Shown: piece after piece, positions 33,285 to 44,990 of the stretch
Layout of the letters: every line of letters begins with the position of its first letter
Numbering within the stretch: the stretch's first letter is position 1
Assembly (NCBI GenBank): GCA_951217055.1
Contig: OX578276.1
Coordinates: 30,837,505 to 30,901,504 of the forward strand
Direction of reading: 5' to 3'
Source of the DNA: Gerris lacustris
Taxonomy: Eukaryota > Arthropoda > Insecta > Hemiptera > Gerridae
DNA length: 64,000 nt
Notes under the pieces: generated by a model
Told to the model about the DNA's origin: nothing
Seen by the model: the letters and a program-made list of their open reading frames with translations, nothing else
Databases searched by the model: none
Position numbers and translations under genes: made by a program

Positions 33285-36200
33285 TACATGTATAATTGAA
33301 GGGTCCAGGGAAAAAGGGTTTATGTCACATTTTGATGGATTTCGAGATTATAGCGCCATCTTTTATAGGCATCCGAGAGTACTACAAAATGGTGTATTAA
33401 GTTTGGCTAAAACTGATCTGAGTCACGTTAAAAAAAATTAAATGCTGGTGAAAATAGATTTTTGTCCAAAAGTTGTAAGGAAGAATGGTTGAAAACTTGT
33501 GAAGAAGGATTGATGTCCACCACTTTTTTGTATTTTCCTTATTTTTTCATTATTTTCCACAATTATTTTAAATTTTTTTCCTCATAATTGTTACGTATAT
33601 TGTTCAAATTTAACTTTAAACTTGATAAAAGTAGTTTATTTATATCAACTTTTCATACTATTTATAGAGTTTAGAAAGTTAATTTTTGTTCTCCTGAAAA
33701 ATTGAGTTTGATGGATATGTACCCCAGATGCACCGTTTCCGTTTTCCGTGGTTTTTTCCCCCTGGACCCTGGACCCTTCGTATGTTTGTGCGCATGTACA
33801 TGTGGAATAGAAGCAAATGGGCGCAGAAGGTTTATACTTATGGGTGATTCCAATTTAAAGTGCAATTTTCATGTCCTAGATGAATAACTGGAGCGTTTTG
33901 ACAGGATTTTTCTTCATGGTAACTCAGTTAAGCTTACAGAACTACAACCAAGCAAAAAAATAATGCGTCGCTTAATTTTAATCGCTAGAAAAAATTTCAA
34001 AAGGCAATTTTGTAATAACCGTGGCTGTCTTTAAGTCAGTTGTTCTTATTCACTTCACTCTAGCTCATACATTAATAATTTTATTCAAAAACTTATTGGA
34101 TAATTTTGAAGTAGGGTCCTACCAGGATAAAAATATGTGTCAGTTATTAAAAATAATAAATTATTACTAAACGGAACTTTAAGTTAATGTTTGTCTTTTA
34201 AAAATATGTAATTACCGTGGCATTATATAAATGTGACCCTACTCTGGTTGTGGCAGGGAGATTTTAAGTGGCGAGAGATTTTTGCAATGCCGCAACACTG
34301 GTTTTTGAACGAGCGTAGTGAGTTCTCATTGAACGAGCGTAGTGAGTTCTTAATTTCAGAGACTTGGGATTTGAAAAGTTTGTTTGTTTGTCTAATAGTC
34401 CAGTCAAATGATAGTTTGAAGTGGAAAGTTCTGGTGTAATTGATTTTAGTGGTTTAATTTTTGTTTTTGGGGGTGCTGAACACGAATCTGAAGTTGTCCA
34501 ACAAAATTTCCCCCCGCAAATATGAGAAATCGTCCAAAAACAATTTTTTTTTGGTAGTTTTCCGCTTATAACTTGCAAAGCAATCTATTCACGCAAAAAG
34601 TGGTCCAGTAGTAAAATATAAATGAGAAAATAAAGTTTAATTTATGTCTATAAAATTTTTTTGTACGTCATATGGTTTTCACGGAAATGGGAGTTGAAAT
34701 ATCGAGAAAATCGGTCATTTATGAAAAAAAAACCTGTTATTCACCATGATTTAACGAGCCAATTTAATGAAAGGCGTATCAGGAACTTCGTTCCTAACGG
34801 GTGACCCGCGACACCCCCTGATACTGGTTGTGTTATTTGAATCTCCTCACATCTCATATCTGATTTTTATGTGTTTAGCGAAAGTACATCACCGACAAAG
34901 TTTTTTTGAGAACCTTATCCAGTTAACAAGGTATTTAATGGTCCAAGTCTCCGTTCGTAGATTCCACTGTTCAGGGAGACTCAAGCCATAGCAATGACAA
35001 ATTTTAATGTATTACATAAAGTATTATGTTACATATTGTAACAATAACAAACATACAACATATTATGTATGGAGTATGTTCAATGATGCGTAAAGTGAAT
35101 GGCCTTGTTATGAATATCAAGAATATCAATTATAATAACACTTTAGATTACACACATAATAACAATGATAATATTCATAATATTATGATTGACTTGTGTC
35201 TCGTCTCGAAAACTAAATAACTCATTATCAATTAGTTCATAACGTACTTTGCATGAACATGACATACTTTGCTTTTCAACCTTATTAAATATTTTGGCAT
35301 TGAGCAATCAACTGTTAGAATTTGTAAAATTGCATTACGTACCAACCTGAATGTTTTTAGGGTCAGTAACCATATTACATTATTTATACATACTTTGTGC
35401 GCTTGTTCGTTCGTCTGTTTGTAACACTCCTGAACTCCTAAAGTACCCAAAACGTATATTTTAAAAATGTGTAGTGAAGTATGTGTAATAACCCTAAAAG
35501 TCATCCCTAAAAAACTAAGATTGATCATTTTTTAACGGAAATTCATCATGTGGGGTGTTGAATGAAAGAGGAGAATGTCCTGTGTCCAATTTTATATTTG
35601 GTTTCTTTTTACAAGCTTTATATTTAACTTGCAATGTTTGTATGTATGTATGTATGTTCGGGTCAAATCATGCAACTGAATATTAAAGCAGTTATCCTCA
35701 ACCGATTGAATTGAAATTTTGCATACACGTTTAGTTTGGATGACAATGCATGGTTAGCTAAGTGACGTCATTCTAAATCCAATATGGCGGGCAGCCCAAG
35801 ATGGCGGAATAGTTATTTTATGAGCACGCCTATGATATGGGTATCAAATGAAAGGGTTTGCTGAGAATAATTCGAATAAAAACTTGATTTTAAACATATT
35901 TTTTTTATAATCAACTTTTTAATTAAACTTATTTCTTACCAATTCATCTTTGCGCCCTGTGACTTTGAAAATTGCGTTTTTCGTGCCCCCTCTCTATTTA
36001 AAAAAAAATCTAAAAATAACCAGTTATTCCTTGTAAAAAAAACTGTTTTTAAGGAATTTTTCATAAGTCGTATTTTGTGGAAAAAATGTCCCCCCCCCCC
36101 CGAAAAAAATTAAAAATTATCTAATAGGAACGGATTGGGTTACACACTTCGGAGTAGTCTCATAGCGTATGAAGTATGAACCATAAAAATGCATATAAAG

Positions 36201-36424
36201 GCGCTTGTTTTGCCATTATAATAAATGTTACGAAAAATAATGGAAAACAAACATTTACATGGCCGCCATCTCTATACGGCTGGGCCGATTATGCTGGTTA
36301 ACGAACTCTTCTTATTTTTTAAATTCCCTAATGTCCTTTTGTGCTAAAATCGTGTACTTGGTCAATTTATATAATTTTTATAACATGAGATGAAATATTA
36401 TGTTTAAAATAAAATTTTGCTGAA
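33285..36424. other. Repeat-littered intergenic sequence, no gene
   Basis: The 20-bp word GAACGAGCGTAGTGAGTTCT occurs twice at 34307-34349. A hairpin AGGAACTTCGTTCCT at about 34782, followed by CGGGTGACCCGCGACACC, recurs at 62411. ATCCAATATGGCGG with CAAGATGGCGG near 35780-35805 resembles the 3' regions of LINE or Penelope copies seen at 14620 and 46120. A TGTA-type microsatellite lies near 35640. Confidence 0.55.
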
Positions 36425-36590
36425 GATCGGCTTACCTTAGAGGTAAGCGTTCTTGCGACTTGTCTGAAACCTAGGTCTAATCACCGATATATCTGGTGAG
36501 TTCGAATTCCAAAGAGGTGAGACATTTTTAACACTGATGATGACCTCGAGTAGATGAGTAAAGTGACCGAATCCCCTTCCTATAATAATC
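36425..36590 (+). mobile_element. tRNA-derived SINE-like sequence
   Basis: CTTACCTTAGAGGTAAGCG resembles an A box region, and GGTGAGTTCGAATTCCAAAG about 60 bases later is a good B box. The spacing fits a tRNA-derived SINE head. The tail is not clearly A-rich. Confidence 0.55.
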
Positions 36591-36734
36591 TAATGATTTG
36601 TTTATCAGGACGTAAAAACAGGGAAAGTATTTTTTTTGTATGTTAAATATCCATTTAGACAATAAAAGTTTAATTCATATTAAAATATAGGAAAGCCTAT
36701 ATGAAAGTCACCTTCTAGGGATATCATAGGATTT

Positions 36735-37140
36735 TGAAGTTGGCTTCTTAAATTAATTTAGTAAATCATAACTAATGAATTGGATATGAACAATGAAATA
36801 AATATGAGATTTACTAAGTTGACTTCTCAAATTAATTTAGTAAATCATAACCAATTAATTGGATATTATAAATAAAATATATTATATGAAAACTACAAAT
36901 TTGGTTTCTTAAATTAATTTAGTAAATCGTAATCAATGGATTTGATTTTATCAATGAAACATGTGATCAAAAATTAGTGAGAATCATAATCAATTTAGAA
37001 ATAGGTAATAAATTCATATAGATCATGGTATGACAACTAAATTCGCTTATAAAATTAATTTATTGAATCGTAATAAATGAAACATTCATGAATGAATAAC
37101 TTGGTTTATTAGTTAATTTTATTAAATCGTTATTTAATAA
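36735..37140. repeat. Degenerate tandem repeat, ~80-bp period
   Basis: AAATTAATTTAGTAAATC with a following TAACCAATGAATTGGAT-like block recurs near 36750, 36829 and 36910, then in eroded form near 37052 and 37112. Confidence 0.65.
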
Positions 37141-38169
37141 TAATTTGAAACATTTATTATACAACTAATTTTGTATTTTAAGTTCTTAATTTATCGTGCT
37201 TAAAGTAAGCATGAACAATTATGTTTTTCTGTTAAGTCAAATTATTGTGTAACTTAATATACCGATACTAAACTAAGACCGATGATGCAATATTTATTAC
37301 ATTCCTAGATCATGGCCACTGACGTATTTTAATAGCTTTTCAAATTATTTATAGTTAAAACTTGTAAAAATTTTAATTGTGTTTGAAAGATATATTTTAC
37401 GACTGTCGCAATTTCGTCATAGAAAGAGCCAATGCGTATGTGAAACATTTTTTTTATAATCATTATCAATATCACATGGCGTTCAAGATACTGTAAAACA
37501 ATATCCAGACAGTTAAACGCCTTAATGAAAAATAATACATTAATAACAGTACACATTATAATATAATTAATATTTTAAAAATTATATCTATATTATTTAA
37601 AACATGTACTTAACCTTGACTCGTTTCAATGTATATGTTTAATCAAAATTATTATTAAAAATACAACAATTAATATAAGCTAATCAGTTGGCTTATATTA
37701 TTATCAAGGGGATTTTATTTATTTATTTATTATTGTATGTTTTTATTTCATTTTATATTATTTCAGTGATAGTATTTTATTTTATTATATAGACAACACG
37801 CACGTGACATAACATTTATATGAATCAGGAATTTCCAATTTTACATTTTTAAACTCGCAAATTACTGTAAATATTTTCTTTCTTCTGTCTTTGATCGTGT
37901 ACATACATATTTGTATATATATATACATATAAAACACTGAATTTACATTCCATATTATCTAATTTAATTTAAATTATAATTCAAACATTTTAAAAAGTGT
38001 GATTGTTTACATTTTTTTTTTCATTTTTAGCTAAGCCTAATTTTTTTATCAATTTCTCAGAAAATAGTATTTTTCCCGAAAACTACTTATATATAGTTAA
38101 ATTATTATTTAAATGGATTTATAAAGTAGATTGTTTTAATCAAAATTGTCGTAAATTCTTTTTTCAGGT
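37141..38169. other. AT-rich sequence, no gene recognised
   Basis: Short chance frames only. A CGAAAACTACTTATAT motif at about 38078 belongs to a dispersed repeat also seen at 43165, 47950 and 61520. Confidence 0.5.
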
Positions 38170-38747
38170 TTTTTGCTTCGGAGCTAACCGAATGTAACGG
38201 AAGCATTGTGTTCACTTTTGAGCACGAAGTTTTATTTCTCCGATTTTAAAAATTCCAAGCCAGAAATCCGTTTCAGACATCAGGGAACTTTTATGGTCTC
38301 GTGTCTATCTGTGTGTACGTACGAATCCTGAAACGTGCGACGATAACTTGAGTAAATTTCGACCGATTTTGATGAAATTTGGTTGACATGTTCATTTTAC
38401 CAATGCCTAGGACGAGTTCGTTGGACAACGTTATCTGTTCAAGCGTTCACGCGCAAAGCTTGCGTAAACGTGAACTTCAAATTTAAAATTGGAATTTTAG
38501 GTTGGGAAAAAATCAAACTTCATCTATTCAATGACAAACATTTTTTTCAAATACAATTTTTTAGTAAAATCTATACAGTGACACCGCTATGAAGTGTTAA
38601 AGATCGCTAAAAACTATTAATAGTTTTTACACAATGAACAATATAACAATAAAGTAATATAACGTTAATGTTAATATAACAATAAAGTAATATAACGTTA
38701 GTGTTAATATAACAATAAAGTACATGATATGATGCGAGGAAGCTATT
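38170..38747 (+). repeat. Family A, longest copy
   Basis: It runs from TTTTTGCTTCGGAGCTAACC to GATGCGAGGAAGCTAT and contains all blocks seen separately in other copies, including GCGACGATAACTTGAGTAAA and the GTAAACGTGAACTTC block. Near its end a ~40-bp unit with AACAATAAAG and TATAACGTTA is repeated three times. The last ~20 bases of the family are missing. Confidence 0.8.
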
Positions 38748-38975
38748 TATTCTTCAACTATTTTTTCTTCAACTTTTATATTAAGAAAAATTCGACCTGA
38801 ACAAAACTTTCTCAATTAGATATTGGATATTGAATTTAATATCCCATAATATCTAATTTAATTTTTTACTTTTTTTAACATTTTGCTTCCGAATGTACCA
38901 AGGTAGCAAAAGCATTGTGTTCACTTTTAAATACTTATTAATAATATGTTTGGACCCCCCTCCCTGGGGGGGGGG

Positions 38976-39668
38976 GGGGGGTCCCTATCCCTCACTCTAG
39001 TTCCGTCCGCTACCTTGGTTTTACACCTGGACCGGCGTTTGACCTGGGCACACCACACGAAACTTAAACGACAATGTGACTGCAACAGGCGCTACAAAGT
39101 TTTACACAGACTTCTACACCATACATCTAAACTCAGCACACATAACAAATTACTCATTTATAACACAATAATTAAGCCCATATGATCATACGGTATTGAA
39201 CTCTGGGGTTGCACTAAGCGTTTCAACTCCTATCGTATCCAGCCCCTACAGTCCAAAATCCTAAGAAGAATAGTCAACGCTCCTTTCTATGTTTCTTCTT
39301 CACAACGACCTTAAAGTCCCCTTCGTCCATGACCTAGCCATAACCCGATATAAATCCTTCCATGACTCCATATCCCAACATTCCAATCCTTTAATTCACA
39401 ACCTGTCATTACCATTCATTTCTGGAAATCCTCCTCGACGTCTAAAGAGGCAGTGGCCACGTGATCTATTGAACAATGCTTAACGTGTAAAGTCTAAATA
39501 TATGTTGTATCAATTGTATTAATTCAAGCTAGTATCTGTGAGTACTGTTAATGGACAGTTCCTCACTTCAAGTCTCTCCAGTAATTGTAAAAACTTTCAT
39601 CGAAATTGCTTATAACATGTAAAATTATGTAGTTGCTGTTATCTATAAATAAAAAAAAAAAAAAAAAG
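38976..39668 (+). pseudogene. 5'-truncated Jockey-like LINE, 3' end with poly-A
   Basis: Translation gives LHLDRRLTWAHHTKLKRQCD, then KLLIYNTIIKPI, a stop, SYGIELWGCTKRFNSYRIQ and LQSKILRRIVNAPFYVS. After a frame change it gives HNDLKVPFVHDLAITRYKSF and a final RRLKRQWPRDLLNNA. This order (HLD..LTW, KP..TYG.QLWG, Q..LR.I.NAP.YV, DL.IP.V) is the C-terminal part of Jockey-clade reverse transcriptases. A one-base insertion near 39015, a TGA in place of the usual Trp codon at 39183 and a deletion near 39295 kill it. An A-run at 39651-39667 ends the element. Confidence 0.88.
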
Positions 39669-39794
39669 GAATAATTCACGTAGTAAAAGTGAACGTTTAC
39701 GTTTCAACGTGTCAGTTCTATTGACGATAGAAATAAAGAGATTTTTTTATGTACACGTTGGTTTTAAAGAATTATCTCTCTTTTGTACGTGATC

Positions 39795-40310
39795 TGATTA
39801 AGTAGAAGCCCTAAACCATGGAACGAATTGGATCAAATTTAGTATTGAAGTTCAGAAAAATCATACCCCGAAGCGAAATCGAATACAGCATTTTCCGTTT
39901 AAATTGGGATCACTACGAATTTAATCTTCATGTGTAAATTTCAAATTGACATCTTACACAAAGCGTAAACTTTATTTTAAGCATCTTGTACAATCTAGCA
40001 GGTAGGTAAGTAATTATTTTATGTCCCGATTAGCAAAACATTATGTTAATCAGAAAGAGGTCGGTTTCTTTATTGCTGTGCCTGTCAAAAAAGTTAGAAT
40101 CAATCGTAAATTATGTAGGATATAAGAAAAATGATTCGGGCATTCTATAAACCGCAAGCAAAACCACAGTTGCTCGGCCGTAATTTTAGAAGGTAATTTC
40201 GTGAAACTTTTACAAAACAACTTCTTTTGTTGCAAGTTTTATCTGCTTCTTTTACAACCTTTCTAACTCAAAACTAAAGTTATAAAAACTATTTCTTACT
40301 GACTACAGCC
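39795..40310 (+). repeat. Dispersed repeat family B, copy 2
   Basis: Inverted relative to 20240-20730. Shared strings include CATACCCCGAAG, AAGCATCTTGTACAATCTAG and AATGATTCGGGCATTCTATA. No coding capacity. Confidence 0.75.
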
Positions 40311-40570
40311 TGTACTAGCACAATCGTAGCTTTTTCCCTTATATACTTCATTTCATAAAAAAAACTTGTTTGGATTGCATTTTTATTTTTTTTATATAAA
40401 AAGAAAGTATTGTGATAAAGCGAAAATTCAATTTTGAGATTTTGATGGATTTATACGTTTTGAGGTCCCTTGAGTCCAAATAAGTGGTTTTTAAAAAATG
40501 TCTGTCGTCTGTTTGTCGTCGATCTGTCGTTTGTCTGTCGTCTATGCAAACGCCTGGAGCCTATAATTAA

Positions 40571-41149
40571 CCCTGGAATGCTAATGTTAATTGGATGGCT
40601 GGTATTACTAAACCTTCGTCGATTCGACTCACATATGCAGGAAATAAAGTTTTTGGGTTGAAACTTTTATATAGAGAAATCTATTAATAACTCATTAACT
40701 CATTACTTAATCTTAAGTGAGATATAAACATTTGCGATGGCAAAAAAGTTAGAAGGAACATCAGAAAAATCTAAAATTGAGTGAACATTAATGCACCAGG
40801 TCCCCCGCCCCAGGCCAAAAGCCCTAGGCCCTTTGCTAAATGCTCCAGGCCCCAGGTTACCGGCCACTAAATAAGGCCAATTACCCTAGGCCCATTGTCC
40901 CAGGCTATAGGCTCATACGACGACCAATTAATTACTAAACGTTAGTCGAATCGACGAAGTAGCTTTGACGGGAATTTACCAGAAAACGAGTTTATGCTCA
41001 CAAGAACTTCTACTGCTACACTGGCAGGTGTGTTACCAACCAGTACAAGCACTGCAGAAGGATGGGGTACCCATCACCATCGCACACGAGCGTAAAAAGT
41101 TAAGGTTCAAACTGTGCTCGTCGATTTGACTACCATTAGCATTCCAGGG
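40571..41149. mobile_element. piggyBac-like MITE, copy 2
   Basis: Starts CCCTGGAATGCTAATG after TTAA (40567-40570) and ends TAGCATTCCAGGG before TTTA, a one-base change from the expected TTAA. It shares the GTCGATTCGACT, ACGTTAGTCGAATCGACGAA and GGGTACCCATCACCATCGCA blocks and the CCxAGGCC-rich segment (about 40796-40910) with copy 1. Confidence 0.8.
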
Positions 41150-41786
41150 TTTAGGGGCACTTCCCCCCAAAACTCTGAAAAACATGTTAAAATGGTTCCT
41201 CGAACCTCTGTAGTTTATAAGATATGTTGTTTCGCAATAATTGAGCGATAGACAGACACGGAACCAAAAATAGACTGTCAATTGGTGTGGCACATAGAGC
41301 TTCCTCACATCCAATTACGTACTTTATTGATTTTATGCTTTTACAGACCGCACTATTGTCTAATTTGTTTAATAGTTTCCCCTTCTTTTATAAATCTGTC
41401 AAAATTGTTCAAAGTATCCATCTAGTAAAAGTTAAAGAGCGCTGACGATTTAAATGAATCCGGTATCTAGCTATCTGCTGGTTCCTTTCGATAAACTATA
41501 TAAAAGTTTCATACAAATCAGAGAGTACTTAAGAGAAACAAATATGAGCGTAGAAGGTTGACACTCATATGGGACCAGCAATGAGCTAATTATGAGCTAC
41601 CATAACAATTTATGGTGATTTAAGATATGTTTGTTCGCAAAAATTGAGTGACAGGCAGACAAACAGACTGACAGAACGGAACCAAAATGTTTCCTGATGT
41701 CTAAAACAGATTTCTGTCTTGAAATCGGAGACATAAAATATTTTTGTTCTGTAAAAGGATCACATAGCTTCAGTTAACTTCGGTAA

Positions 41787-42006
41787 TTGTGACTAGAGAG
41801 GTTAATAAAAGTAACACTACAATATTGTCACCACAATTTTATATATTTAAACAGACGCGTTTCGACGTTATGTCATCTTCAGTGTGTTAACATAGTAAAT
41901 GGAAGACCACTACTAAGCTATATATTACAAACTTTTATGACTTAAAATAACAGTACAACGTGGGGGGTTGAGTAGGGTGGGAGGATTAAGGAACTTATCA
42001 CTTAAC
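41787..42006 (-). mobile_element. 220-bp hammerhead-bearing insertion (retrozyme or Penelope terminal repeat)
   Basis: The insertion is bracketed by the perfect 13-bp direct repeat TTAACTTCGGTAA at 41774-41786 and 42007-42019, a target duplication in the start motif of a family A copy. It encodes no protein but carries a hammerhead ribozyme core on the minus strand (next entry). Small hammerhead-bearing insertions are known as retrozymes, and the same ribozyme type occurs in Penelope-like terminal repeats. A Penelope-like endonuclease remnant exists at 56615-56926. Confidence 0.65.
41847..41890 (-). ncRNA. Hammerhead ribozyme, minimal dimer-type
   Basis: In minus-strand order: stem I 5' arm UUAACACA; conserved CUGAAGA; stem II UGACAUAACGUC (GAC/GUC pairing, one unpaired U, five-base loop); conserved GAA; self-complementary ACGCGU as stem III; C at the cleavage position, giving a GUC site; stem I 3' arm UGUUUAA. 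Stem I forms ACA/UGU, one bulged C and UUAA/UUAA. Every invariant core base is present. Stem III has no loop, so a single molecule would be weak, but two copies could form a dimeric ribozyme, as known for Penelope- and retrozyme-type hammerheads. Confidence 0.65.
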
Positions 42007-42030
42007 TTAACTTCGGTAAGCTCGGAAACA

Positions 42031-43940
42031 ATTGACTTTTTGAGTTATGTACTATGTACTGAATTAACTTCTTTGTTATTACAATTGATTTAAAAATATA
42101 CATTTTTAATATATATTGAAGAATGGAAAAAAGGAGATTATAAGTCCAAACATAAAAATTATGCTCATTATAATTTCTAAAGGTATAAATATTTATAAGA
42201 TTAAGTATGTGTAGACATTGATTAATAAATGCGTTATTCGTGATTCTTATAATGATTTAGATAAAAAAATGAGTTATCAATCAGCTGTAGCGCTGAGAAG
42301 GTCAAGGTCAGGTTGAGAGGGTCGTGGAGGGGAGAGGGGGAGGGGGATGCAACATTGATTTCGTTCTGGACCAGGTGCCTCCCCATCTTCCTCTTATATT
42401 CTACATAACAGCACTTTAAATCTCATTTATCAAATACAACTTGACACTTAACTTATAGTGTCAAAATACACCGGAATTATTATCAACTAAATCCATCTAG
42501 GTTTGCAGCAGATGTTTTTGAGAGGGAAAAGATTGGAAGAAAAGTAGAAAGTGTCCTATATTGATTTTATTGCCTTCATATTATTACAGTGAGAAATCGC
42601 TTCTCGCTTTTTTCAAAGATCGCGGTTTTCGAGAATATTTGCTAATTTATCGAGTAACACAACTAATACAATATTACATTATTATAAGTTACTGATTGTA
42701 ATAGGTTTTCATTTTGGCTATAGAAAACATGAGATAAGGTGGTAACCTAGTGACTACTAAAGCGTTAGTTGCTCTTAATAGCGGTTTAAAATAATATGCA
42801 ATTAGTTTTGAAGCATTGTTTAGAAAGAAAAAATCTCTGATTTTAAATCCTACTATATCTATCATTTAATTAATTTATTAATAAACATAATATTTATATA
42901 ATCGAGTAATGTTTACCGCGACGACTCCCCTCAATATGATTTATTTATGGTTGCTCAAAATATTTATGGTTGCCTTAGCTTAGCAATAAGCTAAGGCAAC
43001 CATATTTATTCCAATAAAAATAAATTTTTTGATTTATTGGTCTTAAAATAGATATAATAACTAAGCATATCGTTATATATGAAATAGGTTCAACAGGCGA
43101 TTGATTACATTTGGTTTCAATTGTTCAGCTAAATTTCAGACTTATTGTCTAGAAACTAGAATTTTCCCGGGAAATCGACTTATATGGATAATTTTTAATT
43201 AACTGGACTACTTAAATTTTAGAATTATTTAAGCATAAGCGTCGGACCCATATTTGAGAAATAACATATTTTCACAATTTTGTTGAGTTTTTATAAAAGA
43301 AAATATATCTCCAAAATATTTATAAAAATTCTTTTTTTTTGTCCATTGAAATAAGAATTTAACCATCAAAAAATCAAGTTGGGAGAAATATAAAAATAAT
43401 ATTTTATTTACTGACAATCCAAATCGAAATTTAAACTATCACCTATTGTACATTTTTAAATTATGTTTAGTAAAAAAAAAAAAATAATTAAAATTATTTT
43501 CATTACAAATACATTATATTATGTAATAATATTGAACTATTTTTAATTAATATAATATTGTTGCAAAAAAATGAATATTGTAATACAATTTTAAGTATTA
43601 ATTATTATATTCGTTACTCAATTAAACATTTATCAAGCATTCCAGTTCACCTTTGTAATATTGATAATGAAAACTTTGTTTTTTAAATGGTATTATGTAC
43701 CTATACGTGTAATACGTCGAAAAGCTGAGCTCTTATAGTTGATTTAAGTTTCCACCTCTTTCGGCACTAAGGATGGCCTTTATAGAGGCCGAAAGCTGCT
43801 TTGATTTTTTAATATTTTACGTGGAGAGACTTTTCCTTCTACTTTTAATAATGACCTCCACTCACCCTCCATATACTACATCTCTGTAATACGTTGGTTA
43901 CGGGTAAACAAGCATTAGTTAACAAAGTATTAATTATATT
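42031..43940. other. Intergenic sequence with repeat fragments, no gene
   Basis: A hairpin GGTTGCCTTAGCTTA with its inverse at about 42968-43001 is part of a repeat shared with 24270. The ATTTTCCCGGGAAAT-type motif near 43162 belongs to a dispersed family. A GC-rich purine stretch lies at about 42310-42350. Confidence 0.5.
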
Positions 43941-44512
43941 GTAAATCCACCTCAAAAAGTGTAAATCCGCATCTTACAACGTGTAAATCCATCTCAAAAC
44001 ATGTAAATCCATCTTACAACGTGTAAATCCATCTCAAAACATGTAAATCCATCTTACAACGTGTAAATCCATCTCAAAACATGTAAATCCATCTTACAAC
44101 GTGTAAATCCATCTCAAAACATGTAAATCCATCTCAAAATGTGTAAATTCATCTTACAACGTGTAAATTAATTTTAAAACGAGTAAATTCATCTTAAAAC
44201 GTGTAAATTCATCTCACAACGAGTAAATTCATCTTACAACGTGTAAATCCATCTTACAACGTGTAAATTCGTGTAAATTAATCTTACAGCGAGTAAATTA
44301 ATCTTAAAACGTGTAAATTCATCTCACAACGAGTAAATTCATCTTACAACGTGTAAATTAAATTTAAAACGAGTAAATTCATCTTAAAACGTGTAAATCC
44401 ATCTTACAACGTGTAAATTCGTGTAAATTAATCTTACAGCGAGTAAATTCATCTTAAAACGTGTAAATCCATTTTAAAACGTGTAAATCCATTTTAAAAC
44501 GTGTAAATCCAT
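43941..44512. repeat. Satellite-like array, 20-bp unit with 40-bp higher-order structure
   Basis: About 28 units of the form GTGTAAATCCATCTTACAAC. In the first third, units alternate strictly between CTCAAAAC and CTTACAAC endings with ATGTAAA/GTGTAAA starts, forming a 40-bp dimer. Later units are more diverged (GAGTAAATTCATCTTAAAAC). Two copies of a shortened GTGTAAATTCGTGTAAATTA junction lie at about 44261 and 44411. Confidence 0.93.
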
Positions 44513-44635
44513 CAAAATCCAAAATGTATGCTTCTACCTCTCTTAACATAAAACATAAGACAGTCTCACGATAGAGTACTGAAAAGTTATTTTTTTCGTT
44601 ACTGAATTTTTGAGAAACATTAATTTTATATTATA

Positions 44636-44751
44636 ATTTAAATTAAATTATAATTATTATTAACCAAGGGAGACAGACAGAGAAAATAATAATTCCCCCT
44701 TATAAATAATTTCTCCCTTGGTTAATAATAATTATAATTTGATTTAAATTA
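44636..44751. repeat. Hairpin-forming inverted repeat, ~34-bp arms
   Basis: AATTATTATTAACCAAGGGA and its inverse TCCCTTGGTTAATAATAATT, extended by TTAAATTAAATTATAATT, flank a 37-bp loop with GACAGACAGAGAAAA. Half of a related sequence, CAAATTATAATTACTATT with GAGATAGACAGAGAAAAA, occurs at 15064-15115 in a transporter intron. Confidence 0.8.
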
Positions 44752-44844
44752 AAATGTAAACTTTCCGTAGTATGAATACTACCTAAAACTTAAAAATGAA
44801 ATTAATTTTATACAAAACTTTTGTTTCATTTCTCTAACCACCAC

Positions 44845-44984
44845 TTCAGTGCTGTATTGTGGTACTCTTCAGGGCTCTATGGTGGTACTCTTCAGTGCTC
44901 TATGGAGGTACTCTTCAGGGCTCTATAGAGGGACTCTTCAGTGCTCTATCATGGTACTCTTCAGTGCTCTATTGTGGTACTCTT
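44845..44984. repeat. Minisatellite, ~24-bp unit, six copies
   Basis: Units read GGTACTCTTCAGTGCTCTAT followed by a variable TGTG/GGAG/CATG linker. Confidence 0.88.
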
Positions 44985-44990
44985 GAATTT

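Larger units (their letters stand above)
41271..42030 (-). repeat. Family A copy split by a retroelement insertion
   Basis: The minus-strand copy runs from ATAGACTGTCAATTGGTG through CAGATTTCTGTCTTG to the start motif, which is broken at TTAACTTCGGTAA and resumes after 220 bases as GGTAAGCTCGGAAAC. The insertion is annotated separately. Confidence 0.75.

Noticed and set aside
34397..34404. Another TAGTCCAG octamer
   Set aside because: No inverted partner nearby; treated as chance.
43941..44512. Possible CRISPR-like array of 20-bp repeats
   Set aside because: Units are directly adjacent without unique spacers, and the sequence is eukaryotic.
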